This document shows, piece by piece, positions 1 through 8,021 of a stretch of 64,000 nt of DNA. The stretch's first letter is position 1, and each line of letters begins with the position of its first letter. The notes beneath the pieces are model-generated. The model was not told where the DNA came from and did not search any database. It worked only from the letters and a program-made list of their open reading frames with translations. A program made the translations under genes and the position numbers. Origin of the DNA: VRUE01 sp963708115 (GTDB taxonomy: Bacteria > Actinomycetota > Thermoleophilia > Solirubrobacterales > 70-9); assembly GCA_963708115.1 (NCBI GenBank), contig CAVPRX010000002.1, positions 496,001 through 560,000 on the forward strand, written 5' to 3'.

Positions 1-561
1 GGTTCGCAGCGTCGAAGCCCTGGCCCGAATCCTCAGCCGTGAGCCTTTGTGCAGGACGATCGAGATCCCTTGGGGGGCCTCGAAGCAATCGCTTGCGTTG
101 AGGTCGTCCGACCCGGCGCTCGGTCGCAGGAAGCCGGTGCCGGAGGCGGTCGCGTAGACGACCGGCGGGCCGTCGGCGAAGGCGCCGGGGTCGAGCGCCT
201 GGTCACGGCTCAGCAGCACCGCGCCACCGGCCGGACGCTGGACTTCCAGGTAGGAGAAGCCGTAGGGGTCGGCGCCGGCGGCGTCGAGGAGGGCAGCCAG
301 GGAGAAGCCGCTGAGCGCCCGCGTGCTCTCGCCGCTGGACGAGCGCACAGCGTAGGTCCGGTCGAGCACGTCCTCAGAGCCGGCCAGCGCGGCGAGCGAG
401 AGCGTCTGCACGGTGCCGCCGGGGGAGGTGACGGTGACCTGGGCGACGTCGGCGCGGACCGCCGTCGCCCAGGGCGAGGCCAGGGCCGCCGATGCGACCA
501 GCGAGAACGTGGCCAGCACGGCCGCGGTCAGCCTGCGGTCGAGAACGAGACCGTTGCGCAT
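1..561 (-). CDS. Secreted molybdopterin-fold-like protein, 3' end beyond window
   Basis: Partial gene; the reading frame is open from the ATG at 561 to the window edge (about 187 residues visible). It starts with a basic N-terminus and a hydrophobic stretch (residues about 10-30) consistent with a signal peptide. The body has patterns seen in secreted relatives of the oxidoreductase molybdopterin-binding fold: a GFSLAALLDAAG segment, then GPPVVYATASG and FLRPSAGSDDLNASD. No cofactor cysteine can be placed with certainty, so catalysis is not claimed. The start overlaps the end of the upstream HtaA gene by 34 bp, so it is probably the last or a late gene of the haem-uptake transcript. No clear Shine-Dalgarno is seen. 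Family placement is tentative. Confidence 0.55.
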   Translation of the reverse strand, partial: MRNGLVLDRRLTAAVLATFSLVASAALASPWATAVRADVAQVTVTSPGGTVQTLSLAALAGSEDVLDRTYAVRSSSGESTRALSGFSLAALLDAAGADPYGFSYLEVQRPAGGAVLLSRDQALDPGAFADGPPVVYATASGTGFLRPSAGSDDLNASDCFEAPQGISIVLHKGSRLRIRARASTLRT

Positions 562-1772
562 CCGAAGTCGGTGCCGGGGGCGTAGAAGCCGGCGAAGGTC
601 GAGGCTGCGGTGCCGGAGGGGATCGCACCCGGCACCCGTTCGTAGGTGAAGCTGTTGCCGCTGACGCCGATCGATCCGGCGCGGGAGAGGTCGAGGTTGA
701 TCAGGACCTGCCGCTGGGGCGCTCCGCCCGACTCAGAGATCGAGAAGATCGCCCGCGACCCGGCTCCGGCAATCTCGATTTCCGGTTCCGCCGTGGTCAG
801 GTCGATGCCGTGACCGCTGTAGTGGAAGCGGACGGCGCCGCCGAAGCGCACCAGGGCGCTGTCGTCGGCGGGGTCGGCAAGATTGGCGCCGGCGTCGTGC
901 CAGCCTGTGGCGAAGGGGAAGTGGAAGCCGTAGCTGAGCGCCGCCGAGGTGCCCGGTGCCAGTAGCGGCGGGTCTGCGGTGGCGCCGCCCGAGACGCTCG
1001 TCCCCTCACCGGTGCCGATGTAGCGGATGAAGGATTCGCGTACCTGCCAGTCGATCGTGGCAGCGGTGATGTCCGTTGCCGCCGGTGGCCGAGTAGCCAC
1101 CGGGAGTGGATCTTCTGGGGCGGGACCGCCGCCGCTGGGCAGCGGGCAGGCGGTCGATTTCTGGGCGCCGCCAGGGGCGGAGGGGCCACCGGCGGCGGGA
1201 GCGCCGCTGTCGCCGCGGGTCAGTCCGGCGAGATCGGTGGAGAGGGTGCCGAAGCGGCGAGTCGGCAGCGGCTCCAGCTCCAGTCGCCGGGAGATCGCAC
1301 GGGCGCCGGCGCGGGTCAGCTTCAGCCGCAGGCCGTCGAGGCGGACCCTCCCGGTTGCCGCGCTGATCTCGCGCTTGCCGCCGCGCAGGACCTTGAAGAG
1401 GTCGATCTCTTCGCCGTCCAGCCTGGCCTCGACCAGCGCCCGCTCGCCGAGCAAGAGGCTGAGTCTCGTCAAGCGCATCCTGCCGCCACCCGTCGCCTCC
1501 AGTGAGATTCCGCCGCGGTGGCGCAGCAGGGTCGTGCTCGAACCGGCGAGGCCGGCGGCAACCGGCAGGGAGACCCTGCGGTTGCCGCCGCTCGCGGGTT
1601 TGAGCGGGACGACGCGAACACCCTGCTCTCGCAGGGCATTCGCCGCCGGGCCGTCCAGCGTCAGCTTCGTCTCGCCGCTGGCGCCGAGCGCCGGGGCGGG
1701 GAGAGCGATCGCGGCGGCGACGATAGCCACCGTCGCAAAGGCGCCGAGTCGGCTGGCCGGCCCCCGTCTCAT
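528..1772 (-). CDS. HtaA-domain secreted haem-binding protein (second copy)
   Basis: Encodes 414 residues. An N-terminal signal peptide (hydrophobic core about residues 10-28, ending near ALGASGE) is followed by a variable region. A C-terminal HtaA-type domain starts near residue 235, recognisable from WQVRESFIRYI and the later FHYSGHGIDLT. HtaA domains bind haem at the cell surface in Corynebacterium and pass it to the HmuTUV importer. The start at 1772 was chosen because its ATGA overlaps the stop of the upstream HtaA gene (1769-1772), giving translational coupling. No sortase motif or C-terminal membrane anchor is evident, so how it is held at the surface is unclear. Transcription probably comes from the iron-box promoter at about 3.02-3.07 kb. 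Confidence 0.75.
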   Translation of the reverse strand: MRRGPASRLGAFATVAIVAAAIALPAPALGASGETKLTLDGPAANALREQGVRVVPLKPASGGNRRVSLPVAAGLAGSSTTLLRHRGGISLEATGGGRMRLTRLSLLLGERALVEARLDGEEIDLFKVLRGGKREISAATGRVRLDGLRLKLTRAGARAISRRLELEPLPTRRFGTLSTDLAGLTRGDSGAPAAGGPSAPGGAQKSTACPLPSGGGPAPEDPLPVATRPPAATDITAATIDWQVRESFIRYIGTGEGTSVSGGATADPPLLAPGTSAALSYGFHFPFATGWHDAGANLADPADDSALVRFGGAVRFHYSGHGIDLTTAEPEIEIAGAGSRAIFSISESGGAPQRQVLINLDLSRAGSIGVSGNSFTYERVPGAIPSGTAASTFAGFYAPGTDFGCATVSFSTAG

Positions 1773-2959
1773 TCGGTGTCCACCGAGATCGTCACCGGGT
1801 CGAGCTGCTGACCGTCCGGGTAGCCGGCGCCGAACGCCGCGGCTCCGGCTGCGGTCAGTTTTGCCGGGATAGCGCTCCAGGTGATCGTCTTGTCGCCGGC
1901 CGAGTAGGTCGGGGAGACGGCGCTGACGTCCAGAGTGGCGAAGTCGACGCCGGCGGTCGGCACTGCCGGCACGTCGGTGCAGCTCATCCCCGCCGGGGTG
2001 TCGATGTCGTATATCGAGTCGAGATCGATCCCCGAGTTGGCGCCGTCGATCGTCAGCTCCAGGTCGGAGAGCTTGACTTCGACGATGCAGTGGCCGGGCT
2101 TGGCGAATTTGACGCTGCCCGCCGTGTGCAGGGTGAGCCGGTCGGCGTTGCCGCCGAGCCCCTTCTCGTAGCTGCCGCTCGCGGCCGGGAAGCTGAAGAA
2201 GGCGCTCGATTCCGAGAGCGTCCCGGTTGAGGTGGCGCCTTCGGCAGTGGTGATCGTGCCAACCGAGCCGGGGCCGAAGTTGCCGAGCACGTAGCTGCGC
2301 CAGCTGGCCAGCACACCCCAATCGGCGCCCCCGGAGACGATCGCCTTGGCGGCGGCGTAGGGGGGCTTTAGCGGTTCTGGTGCCGGGGCGGCCGGGGCGG
2401 TGGCGCCGGTCCGCGCGGCGAGCCAGACCATGCCGACGCCCCGCTTGGTCAGGTTCCGCTCCAGACCGAGCTTCCGCTCGAGGGCGCTCGCCGCCTCGCT
2501 GGTGAGCTGCAGCTTGCCTTCCTCGAGGCCGACCGAGTCGGCGCTGACGATCGGTGCCGCGCCTAGCTTGAAGACGGGGATCTCGCTCTCGCCCAGCTTG
2601 CCAACCAGCGTCCCGGCGGCGAGGTCGAAGCGAATCCCGCTCAGCGCCATCGTCTTCTTGCCGCGCTTGAAGTTGAGGCCGGCGCTGCTGGTTGCCGAGG
2701 GCTGAGCGCCGGGGTCGAGCGCGGCGATCGGCAGGGTCAGCCTGTCTGCCTGACCGGTTGCGCCGGTGCCGGGGAGCAGCTTCACGCCCTGGCCGCTGAG
2801 CGTGCGTCCCTTGCTGTGCTTGGCGACGACGATTACGGCCTCGCCTTGACCGCTGGCGGCGGCGGCCGGGGCTGCCAGGGCGGTGGCCATCGCTGCCGTG
2901 GCGGCGAGCGCGAGCAGGCTGGCGACCAGCCGGCTCCTTCTCGGTTCGTTTGAGCTCAT
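1769..2959 (-). CDS. HtaA-domain secreted haem-binding protein (first copy)
   Basis: Encodes 396 residues with a signal peptide (hydrophobic residues about 10-34, cleavage near AAAASGQ). The HtaA domain lies at about residues 205-385, with ADWGVLASWRSYVLGNFGPG, GHCIVEVKLSDLELTIDG and TWSAIPAKLTAAGAAAF. The residues WRSYV and the terminal KLTAAGAAAFG are typical of the family. It probably captures haem outside the membrane for the adjacent ABC importer. The ATG at 2959 has a GGAG about 11 bases upstream. Two palindromic TTAGGG boxes at 3022-3035 and 3061-3074 lie just upstream, so the gene is very likely iron-repressed and heads a unit with the second HtaA gene (4-bp ATGA overlap). Confidence 0.8.
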   Translation of the reverse strand: MSSNEPRRSRLVASLLALAATAAMATALAAPAAAASGQGEAVIVVAKHSKGRTLSGQGVKLLPGTGATGQADRLTLPIAALDPGAQPSATSSAGLNFKRGKKTMALSGIRFDLAAGTLVGKLGESEIPVFKLGAAPIVSADSVGLEEGKLQLTSEAASALERKLGLERNLTKRGVGMVWLAARTGATAPAAPAPEPLKPPYAAAKAIVSGGADWGVLASWRSYVLGNFGPGSVGTITTAEGATSTGTLSESSAFFSFPAASGSYEKGLGGNADRLTLHTAGSVKFAKPGHCIVEVKLSDLELTIDGANSGIDLDSIYDIDTPAGMSCTDVPAVPTAGVDFATLDVSAVSPTYSAGDKTITWSAIPAKLTAAGAAAFGAGYPDGQQLDPVTISVDTE

Positions 2960-3021
2960 TCTCGAAAGGTCTCCTTGTTTCTAGGCGCACCGAGTGCGCT
3001 GGACTCGACGGTGACCATGAA

Positions 3022-3035
3022 TTAGGGCACCCTAA
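3022..3035. promoter_or_regulatory. DtxR/IdeR-like iron box 1
   Basis: Perfect inverted repeat TTAGGGCACCCTAA, 63-76 bases upstream of the HtaA start codon at 2959. It matches the TTAGG...CCTAA half-sites of DtxR/IdeR operators, though with a shorter core than the classical 19-mer. Four more copies occur at the other promoters of this locus, which supports a real regulatory site. Confidence 0.75.
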
Positions 3036-3060
3036 GAAATCCACACTAACAAAGTAGGAA

Positions 3061-3074
3061 TTAGGGTGCCCTAA
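3061..3074. promoter_or_regulatory. DtxR/IdeR-like iron box 2
   Basis: TTAGGGTGCCCTAA, the same palindrome as box 1. Its first three bases supply the TAA stop codon of the ABC ATPase gene, so the operator is embedded in the end of that gene while serving the HtaA promoter downstream. It is 39 bp (about four helical turns) from box 1. Confidence 0.75.
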
Positions 3075-3858
3075 CGCCTGTCTCGCGAAGCCAGGCGACA
3101 TGCAGGGCGGTACGGCCCTCGTGCGCGGTCAGCCGCGCGTCGGCGCCCCAGACGGAGCCCAGCAGCTCGGCGCTCAAGACCTCCTCGGCTGCCCCGGTCG
3201 CGACGGTGCGGCCCGCCGAGACGACCACGACGGTGTCGGCGACCGCCGCCGCCAGGGCCAGGTCGTGGACGACCAGGAGCACCGCCAGGCCTTCGGCGGC
3301 CAGGTCGCGAAGCAGTCCGGCGACGCCGATCGTGGCGCCGAGATCGAGTTGGGAGGTCGGCTCGTCGGCGATCAAGACGGGCGCCTCCTGCGCCAGCCCG
3401 ATCGCGATCTGCACTCGCTGCATCTCTCCCCCCGAGAGCGTCGTCAGCGCCCGCTCGGCGAAGCGGGTGACGCGGGCCCGCTCCATCGCTCGCTCGATCC
3501 CCTCGCGATCGGCGGCAGTGAGGCGTCGCAGCGGTCGCAGCCGCGCCGAGCGGCCGATCGTCACCGCTTCCCGCACCGTGATCCCCGCCGGCACCGGCAT
3601 CCGCTGTGGCACGAAGGCGCGCAGCCCGGCCAGCTCGCGCCCGCGCATATCGCCGACCTCACGCCCGTCCCAACGAGCGCTGCCGGCGGTGAGCCGCTGC
3701 AGCCCGGAGATGGCCCGCACCAGCGTCGACTTGCCCGCCCCGTTGGGCCCGACCACGGCGACCAGGCGGCCGCGCTCGAGGCGCAGGTCGGCCCCGCGCA
3801 GGATCGGCACGCCGCCGATCTCGACTTCGATTCCCTGGGCATCCAGCAGTGGCGCCAT
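3061..3858 (-). CDS. ABC transporter ATPase, haem/iron-chelate importer
   Basis: Encodes 265 residues of a FepC/HmuV/BtuD-type ATPase. Walker A is GPNGAGKST (about residue 37), followed by the Q-loop region FVPQRMPV, the signature LSGGEMQRV, Walker B VLIADEPT and the H-loop VVHD. It energises import through the FecCD-type permease encoded just upstream. The ATG at 3858 overlaps the permease stop (ATGA). Position next to a haem monooxygenase and HtaA genes points to haem as substrate; a siderophore is the alternative. The stop codon lies inside iron box 2. Confidence 0.88.
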   Translation of the reverse strand: MAPLLDAQGIEVEIGGVPILRGADLRLERGRLVAVVGPNGAGKSTLVRAISGLQRLTAGSARWDGREVGDMRGRELAGLRAFVPQRMPVPAGITVREAVTIGRSARLRPLRRLTAADREGIERAMERARVTRFAERALTTLSGGEMQRVQIAIGLAQEAPVLIADEPTSQLDLGATIGVAGLLRDLAAEGLAVLLVVHDLALAAAVADTVVVVSAGRTVATGAAEEVLSAELLGSVWGADARLTAHEGRTALHVAWLRETGVRAP

Positions 3859-4841
3859 CAGACCGCCTTGCGCAGCAGCCAGAGGAAGAGGGGGACGCCG
3901 AGCAGAACCATGAAGGGGCCGACGGGCATCTCGATCGGGGCCCGCAGGGTGCGGGCGAGGGTGTCGCCGGCGGCGAGCAGAGCGGCGCCGCCGATCGCCG
4001 AGGCCGGCACGACGAAGGTGTGGCTGGAGCTGCCGCCGGCCATGCGGACGACGTGGGGCACGACCAAGCCGAGGAAGCCGAGCAGGCCGGCGATCGCCGC
4101 CGAGGCGGCCGCCAGCAGCGCCGCCGCGATCCCGGCCCCGAGCCGGATCAGCTGCGGGCGGGAGCCGAGCGAGGCGGCGACGTCGTCGCCCAGGGCCAGC
4201 CGGTCCAGCGGCCGGATCAAGCAGGCGGCGATGAGGAAGCCGACGGCGAAGTAGGGCCAGATCGTCTCCATCTCCTGCCAACCGCTGGAGGTGAGGCCGC
4301 CGGCGATGAAGAAGATCGCCGAGGGCGCCCGCTCCGGGTAGGCGGCGAGCAGCCCGGTCGTCCCCGCCGTGAACAACGAGAGCATCGCGATCCCGGCCAG
4401 GATCACCTTGCCGGTGCTGCCGCGGTTGCGCCCCGACCAGGCGAAAGCGAAGACCAGCGTCGCGGCCAGCAGGCCGAAGAAGAGGGCGCCGACCGGCAGC
4501 AGCGCGATCGAGCCGGGGAAGAGGATGATGATCAGGATTGCCCCGAAGCCGGCGCCGCCGGTGACCCCGATCACGTCGGGAGAGGCGAGCGGGTTGGCCA
4601 GCGCCCCCTGCAGGATCGCCCCGGCGATGCCGAGCGCGGCACCGACGATCAGCGCCTCGACCGTGCGCGGCAGCCGCAGCGCCTCGATGATCTGTTGGTC
4701 GGTGCCGCCGCCGCCCTTGCCGAGCAGGATGTCGATCACCTCGCCCGCCGGCACCTTGACCGCACCCAGCGCCAGCGAAGCCACGATGGCGAGGGCGAGG
4801 GCGGCGAGCAGCGCCGCGAAGACCAGGGCACGGCGCGCCAC
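3858..4841 (-). CDS. FecCD/BtuC-family ABC permease, haem/iron-chelate importer
   Basis: About 327 residues with roughly ten hydrophobic segments. Family signatures are LRLPRTVEALIVGAALG, ILQGALANPLASPDVIGV and, late in the protein, GFLGLVVPHVVRM followed by LARTLRAPIEMPVG, which form the ATPase-contacting and ninth/tenth helix regions of BtuC/FecD proteins. The GTG at 4841 was chosen because it gives the expected N-terminus (VARRALVF) just after the stop of the binding-protein gene at 4847. Without a frameshift in the upstream gene the two would read as separate proteins; here they read through as one long frame, which is not taken as a real fusion. Confidence 0.87.
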   Translation of the reverse strand: MARRALVFAALLAALALAIVASLALGAVKVPAGEVIDILLGKGGGGTDQQIIEALRLPRTVEALIVGAALGIAGAILQGALANPLASPDVIGVTGGAGFGAILIIILFPGSIALLPVGALFFGLLAATLVFAFAWSGRNRGSTGKVILAGIAMLSLFTAGTTGLLAAYPERAPSAIFFIAGGLTSSGWQEMETIWPYFAVGFLIAACLIRPLDRLALGDDVAASLGSRPQLIRLGAGIAAALLAAASAAIAGLLGFLGLVVPHVVRMAGGSSSHTFVVPASAIGGAALLAAGDTLARTLRAPIEMPVGPFMVLLGVPLFLWLLRKAV

Positions 4842-4846
4842 CTGGG

Positions 4847-5699
4847 TCAGTTCTTCAGGTAGGCGCGGCGGACCTTGCGGATCGTGCGCGGCGATGTCGG
4901 TCCCCGCCTGCAGCAGCGAGTTGTCGACCGAGACGTAGACCTGGCCGGTCCGCGCCGCCGTGGTGCTCGCCCAGGCTGGGTTGTCGCGCAGGTATTCGGT
5001 GAGGCTGGGGATGTCGTCGGCGCTGGCGTGCGGGACGGCGATGATGATGTCGGGGTCTTCGGCGACCACGACTTCGTCGGAGATCCGCTCGAAGCCCGAG
5101 TTGGACTTGACGCCGCCGGTGAGCAGCTCGCCGCCGGCCTTGCTGACGATGTCGCCACCCCAGCTGTTGGGCAGGAAGGTGAAGGGAGTGCGGCCGACGC
5201 CGAGGATCAGCATCACCTTCGGGTGTTTGTCGATCCCTTTGGTAGCGGCCTCGACCTGCTTGCGCATCGACTGCAACAGATCGCGGGCGTAGTGCTTGCG
5301 GCCGACGATCGTGCCGATCTTGAAGGTGTCGGCGAGGGCGCCGTCGACCGAGCGCGGGTCGTTGAGGACGACGTCGATCCCCAGGCTCTTCATCGCCTGG
5401 TTTCCCTTGGCCCAGGTCCGGGAGGAGAAGACGAGATCGGGATCGAGCGAGGCGAGCTGCTCGAGGTTGGGCCCGTTCGGGTGCGAAAGCGGCAGCGTGG
5501 TGACCCCCTCCAGCTTCGGCGAGAAGCGTTCGGCGCCACCCAGCGTTTCGCCGATCCCGACCGGCGTCACCCCGAGCTTTGCCAGCGTGTTGGCGGCGAA
5601 CGGCGTCAGCGCGACGATCCGCTTTGGGGGCGCCGCCTGACTCGTAGCCGGCAGGCAGAGCGCCACCAGGAGCAGGACGAGGCCGAGTGGCTTCCTCAC
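4847..5699 (-). CDS. ABC substrate-binding protein (BtuF/HmuT type), apparent frameshift near the 3' end
   Basis: Class III periplasmic/lipid-side binding protein of about 283 residues. It has a signal peptide (VRKPLGLVLLLVALCLPATS), then KRIVALTPFAANTLAKLGV, PNLEQLASLDPDLVFSS and PDIIIAVPHASADDI, all typical of the haem/cobalamin/siderophore binding fold. The GTG at 5699 overlaps the stop of the monooxygenase gene. Near 4890 the frame changes: the first frame reads LLQAGTDIA and the expected tail RTIRKVRRAYLKN continues in the next frame to a TGA at 4847. One extra C (GCCG where GCG is expected) explains this. Either a sequencing error or a recent mutation that would append the permease frame. 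Confidence 0.82.
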
Positions 5700-5995
5700 G
5701 CCGGCACCCTCGTGTCGATCACGTCGTAGTTGCGAACCTCGCTGCCGTGGGCGAGCTCGCCGTCGGCGTGTCGGTGGCTCATCTTGAAGAGGTCGCTGTT
5801 GACCCACTCCCGGAAGGCGTCCTCGTTCTCCCAGCGGCTCAGCACCACGTACTCGCCATCGCGGTCGCGCCGCAGCAGCTCAAAGCCGGCGAACCCCTCG
5901 GCTTTGTGGACGTGGCTCTCGCGCTCCAGAAACGCCCGCTCGAACGCCTCCCGTCGCTCCTCGTGTACATGGACAACGTTCATCACCAGATACAA
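5696..5995 (-). CDS. Haem-degrading monooxygenase, IsdG/MhuD type
   Basis: A 99-residue antibiotic-biosynthesis-monooxygenase-fold protein. Family members cleave haem to release iron. The three family residues are present: Asn6 (YLVMN), Trp64 (FREWVNS) and the haem-ligand His74 in SDLFKMSH. The TTG at 5995 is preferred because GGAG lies seven bases upstream and it retains the strand containing Asn6; the ATG at 5983 would leave Asn at position 2. The gene lies directly downstream of twin iron boxes (6024-6051) and overlaps the binding-protein start, so uptake and breakdown of haem are probably transcribed together and iron-repressed. Confidence 0.88.
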   Translation of the reverse strand: MYLVMNVVHVHEERREAFERAFLERESHVHKAEGFAGFELLRRDRDGEYVVLSRWENEDAFREWVNSDLFKMSHRHADGELAHGSEVRNYDVIDTRVPA

Positions 5996-6023
5996 GGGCC
6001 CGCTCCTTTCGAAAAGGGGCCAC

Positions 6024-6037
6024 TTAGGGCGCCCTAA
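6024..6037. promoter_or_regulatory. DtxR/IdeR-like iron box 3
   Basis: TTAGGGCGCCCTAA, a perfect palindrome 29 bases upstream of the haem monooxygenase start. It abuts box 4 without any spacer, giving a 28-bp double site that could hold two repressor dimers. Confidence 0.75.
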
Positions 6038-6051
6038 TTAGGTTGCCCTAA
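6038..6051. promoter_or_regulatory. DtxR/IdeR-like iron box 4
   Basis: TTAGGTTGCCCTAA, one mismatch from the palindrome and closest of the five to the classical TTAGGTTAGGCTAACCTAA half-site. Directly adjoins box 3 upstream of the monooxygenase-importer operon. Confidence 0.7.
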
Positions 6052-6109
6052 GAAAGGTAGCCGAAGACGGCCGGGCAGGTCGCCCAGGTCACTCGGGTCG
6101 CCGGCAGCG

Positions 6110-6400
6110 CTACTTGCCCAGCGCGGCGCGAGCTCGCTTGGCGAGCTTGACCGTTGCCATGCGAAGGCCCTCGGGGCCCTCGATCGGCTCGCCGTAGGAA
6201 ACGCGGACGGGAGCCTCGCCGGCGGCGGATTGGATCACCAGGTCGAGGCCAAGGCGGTCGGCGTCGACGCAGCGTGCGGCAGTCGCCTGGGGCGCGCCGC
6301 CGAGCGCGCGCGCCATGTCCAGCAGGGCGTCGGCGTGGTCATCGTTGAGATGGTCGATGGCGTGCGCGGCGCCACGGCTCACTGGGTCGTCCTGCTTCAT
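6110..6400 (-). CDS. Stand-alone DUF2470 domain protein (HugZ C-terminal-like)
   Basis: A 96-residue protein made only of the DUF2470 domain, with the diagnostic AIDHLNDDHADALLDMARAL at residues 14-33 and VDADRLGLDLVIQ. The domain forms the C-terminal part of HugZ-type haem oxygenases and occurs alone in several actinobacteria; a haem-handling role is inferred from that and from its neighbours. The ATG at 6400 lies just two bases from an iron box, leaving no room for a Shine-Dalgarno, so the transcript is probably leaderless. It stands apart from the downstream monooxygenase operon, which has its own boxes. Confidence 0.8.
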   Translation of the reverse strand: MKQDDPVSRGAAHAIDHLNDDHADALLDMARALGGAPQATAARCVDADRLGLDLVIQSAAGEAPVRVSYGEPIEGPEGLRMATVKLAKRARAALGK

Positions 6401-6402
6401 GG

Positions 6403-6416
6403 TTAGGGCACCCTAA
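6403..6416. promoter_or_regulatory. DtxR/IdeR-like iron box 5
   Basis: TTAGGGCACCCTAA, identical to box 1. It ends two bases before the start codon of the DUF2470 gene and also faces the divergent carboxyltransferase gene 61 bp away, so it may affect either. Confidence 0.75.
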
Positions 6417-6476
6417 TGGATAGGTCTGTCTGCCTGCGGCTCGCGGGGTGGCTGCGCCTTTGGGAACATCCGCCAC

Positions 6477-8009
6477 GTGGAGGAGGAGCGAAGCGGGGGA
6501 GGGGAGCGGGACGATCTCGCCGAGCTGCTGCGGCGCGAGGCGCTGACCCGCGACGAGGCGCGGCCGGAGGCGGTGCGGCGACGGCATCAGGCTGAAGGGC
6601 GAACCGCGCGGGAGAACATCGACGACCTGGTCGACTCGGGCTCCTTCGTCGAGTACGGCCGCTTCGCGATCGCCGCGCAGCGCGGGCGGCGTGAGCTCGA
6701 GGATCTGATCGAGCGCACGCCGGCCGACGGGCTGGTGGGCGGCACTGCGCGGATCAACGGCGAGCTCTTCGGCGAGCGCGCCGCTTGCGCCGTGCTCTCC
6801 TACGACTACACGGTCCTCGCCGGCACGCAGGGGGCGCTGGGCCACCGCAAGAAGGACCGCCTCTTCGAGTTGATCGAGCGGATGCGCCTGCCGGCCGTGC
6901 TCTTCGCCGAGGGCGGTGGCGGGCGGCCTGGGGACACCGACTACCCCGTCGTCTCCGCTCTCGACACCCGCGCTTTCGCGCTCTGGGCGCGGCTGTCGGG
7001 CGTGGTGCCGCGGATCGCCGTCGTCGCCGGTCGCTGCTTCGCCGGCAACGCGGTGCTTGCCGGCTGCTCGGATCTGATCGTCGCCACGGAGAACGTCTCG
7101 CTGGGGATGGGCGGCCCGGCGATGATCGAGGGCGGTGGGCTGGGCAAGGTCGACCCGGATGAGGTCGGCCCGCTCGGGATGCAGGAGCGCAACGGGGTGG
7201 TCGATCTGGCCGTCGCCGACGAGGCGGCGGCCGTCGCCGCGGCGAAGCGCCTGCTCGCCTACTTCCAGGGCCCGACTCAGCCCGGTCCCGAACCCGACCA
7301 GACCGCTCTGCGCGAGATCGTCCCCGAGCGCGAGCGTCGCGCCTACCCGGTGGGGCCGGTGATCGAGACGCTCGCCGATATCGGCTCGGTCACCTTCCTG
7401 CGCGAGCGCTTCGCGCCGGAGATGGTCACGGCGCTGGGGCGGATCGAGGGCCGCCCACTCGGCTTCATCGCCAACGACTCGATGCACATGGCCGGGGCGA
7501 TCACCAGCGAGGCCTCCGACAAGGCGGCTCGCTTCTTGCGGCTCTGCGACTCGTTTGGACTCCCGGTCGTCTCGCTGATCGACACGCCGGGCTTCATGGT
7601 CGGCCCCGAGGCGGAGGCAACCGGTCTGGTCCACCATGCTTCGCGGCTGCTGATTGGCGGCGCCACGTTGCGGGTGCCGCTGATCGCCGTGATCCTGCGT
7701 CGCGGCTACGGCCTCGGCGCGCAAGCGATGGCCGGCGGCAGCCTGCACGAGCCGCTGCTGACGATCGCCTGGCCGGCGGCCCACCTCGGGCCGATGGGGC
7801 TGGAGGGTGCGGTGCGGCTGGCGCTGCGCAAGGAGCTGGAGGAAATCGAGGACGTGGGAGAGCGCGAGCAACGCGTCCGCGACCTGACCGCCGCCGCCGA
7901 GGACAACGCGAAGGCGATCAACGCGGCGATGCTCTTCGAGCTCGACGACGTCGTCGACCCAGTGCAGACCCGCTCCCTGATCGCCTCGACCCTGTCGGCA
8001 GCGGTCTAG
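6477..8009 (+). CDS. Acyl-CoA carboxylase carboxyltransferase (beta) subunit
   Basis: A 510-residue carboxyl_trans protein with N- and C-terminal crotonase-like halves, as in PccB/MccB/AccD5. The N-terminal half begins with RRRHQAEGRTARENIDDLVDSGSFVEYG split over residues 34-60. CoA and carboxybiotin sites are marked by AGRCFAGNAVLAG and, in the second half, GLPVVSLIDTPGFMVGPE and RRGYGLGAQAMAGG. The GTG at 6477 fits the family N-terminus but has no clear ribosome site. No biotin carboxylase or biotin carrier gene is nearby, so the partners must be encoded elsewhere. The substrate cannot be told. The gene is divergent from DUF2470 and convergent with the hydrolase after it. Confidence 0.85.
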   Translation: MEEERSGGGERDDLAELLRREALTRDEARPEAVRRRHQAEGRTARENIDDLVDSGSFVEYGRFAIAAQRGRRELEDLIERTPADGLVGGTARINGELFGERAACAVLSYDYTVLAGTQGALGHRKKDRLFELIERMRLPAVLFAEGGGGRPGDTDYPVVSALDTRAFALWARLSGVVPRIAVVAGRCFAGNAVLAGCSDLIVATENVSLGMGGPAMIEGGGLGKVDPDEVGPLGMQERNGVVDLAVADEAAAVAAAKRLLAYFQGPTQPGPEPDQTALREIVPERERRAYPVGPVIETLADIGSVTFLRERFAPEMVTALGRIEGRPLGFIANDSMHMAGAITSEASDKAARFLRLCDSFGLPVVSLIDTPGFMVGPEAEATGLVHHASRLLIGGATLRVPLIAVILRRGYGLGAQAMAGGSLHEPLLTIAWPAAHLGPMGLEGAVRLALRKELEEIEDVGEREQRVRDLTAAAEDNAKAINAAMLFELDDVVDPVQTRSLIASTLSAAV

Positions 8010-8021
8010 GAGGATCTAGCC

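Noticed and set aside
528..3101. Long open frame of 857 codons across the HtaA region
   Set aside because: It joins an out-of-frame shadow of the first HtaA gene to the second one; signal peptide and ATGA overlap show the true start at 1772.
3858..5807. Single fused binding protein and permease of 649 codons
   Set aside because: The fusion is produced by a frameshift; the expected tail and stop of the binding protein exist in the next frame.
6339..7871. 510-codon frame on the minus strand opposite the carboxyltransferase
   Set aside because: Typical high-GC mirror frame with no domain; the plus-strand gene is clearly real.
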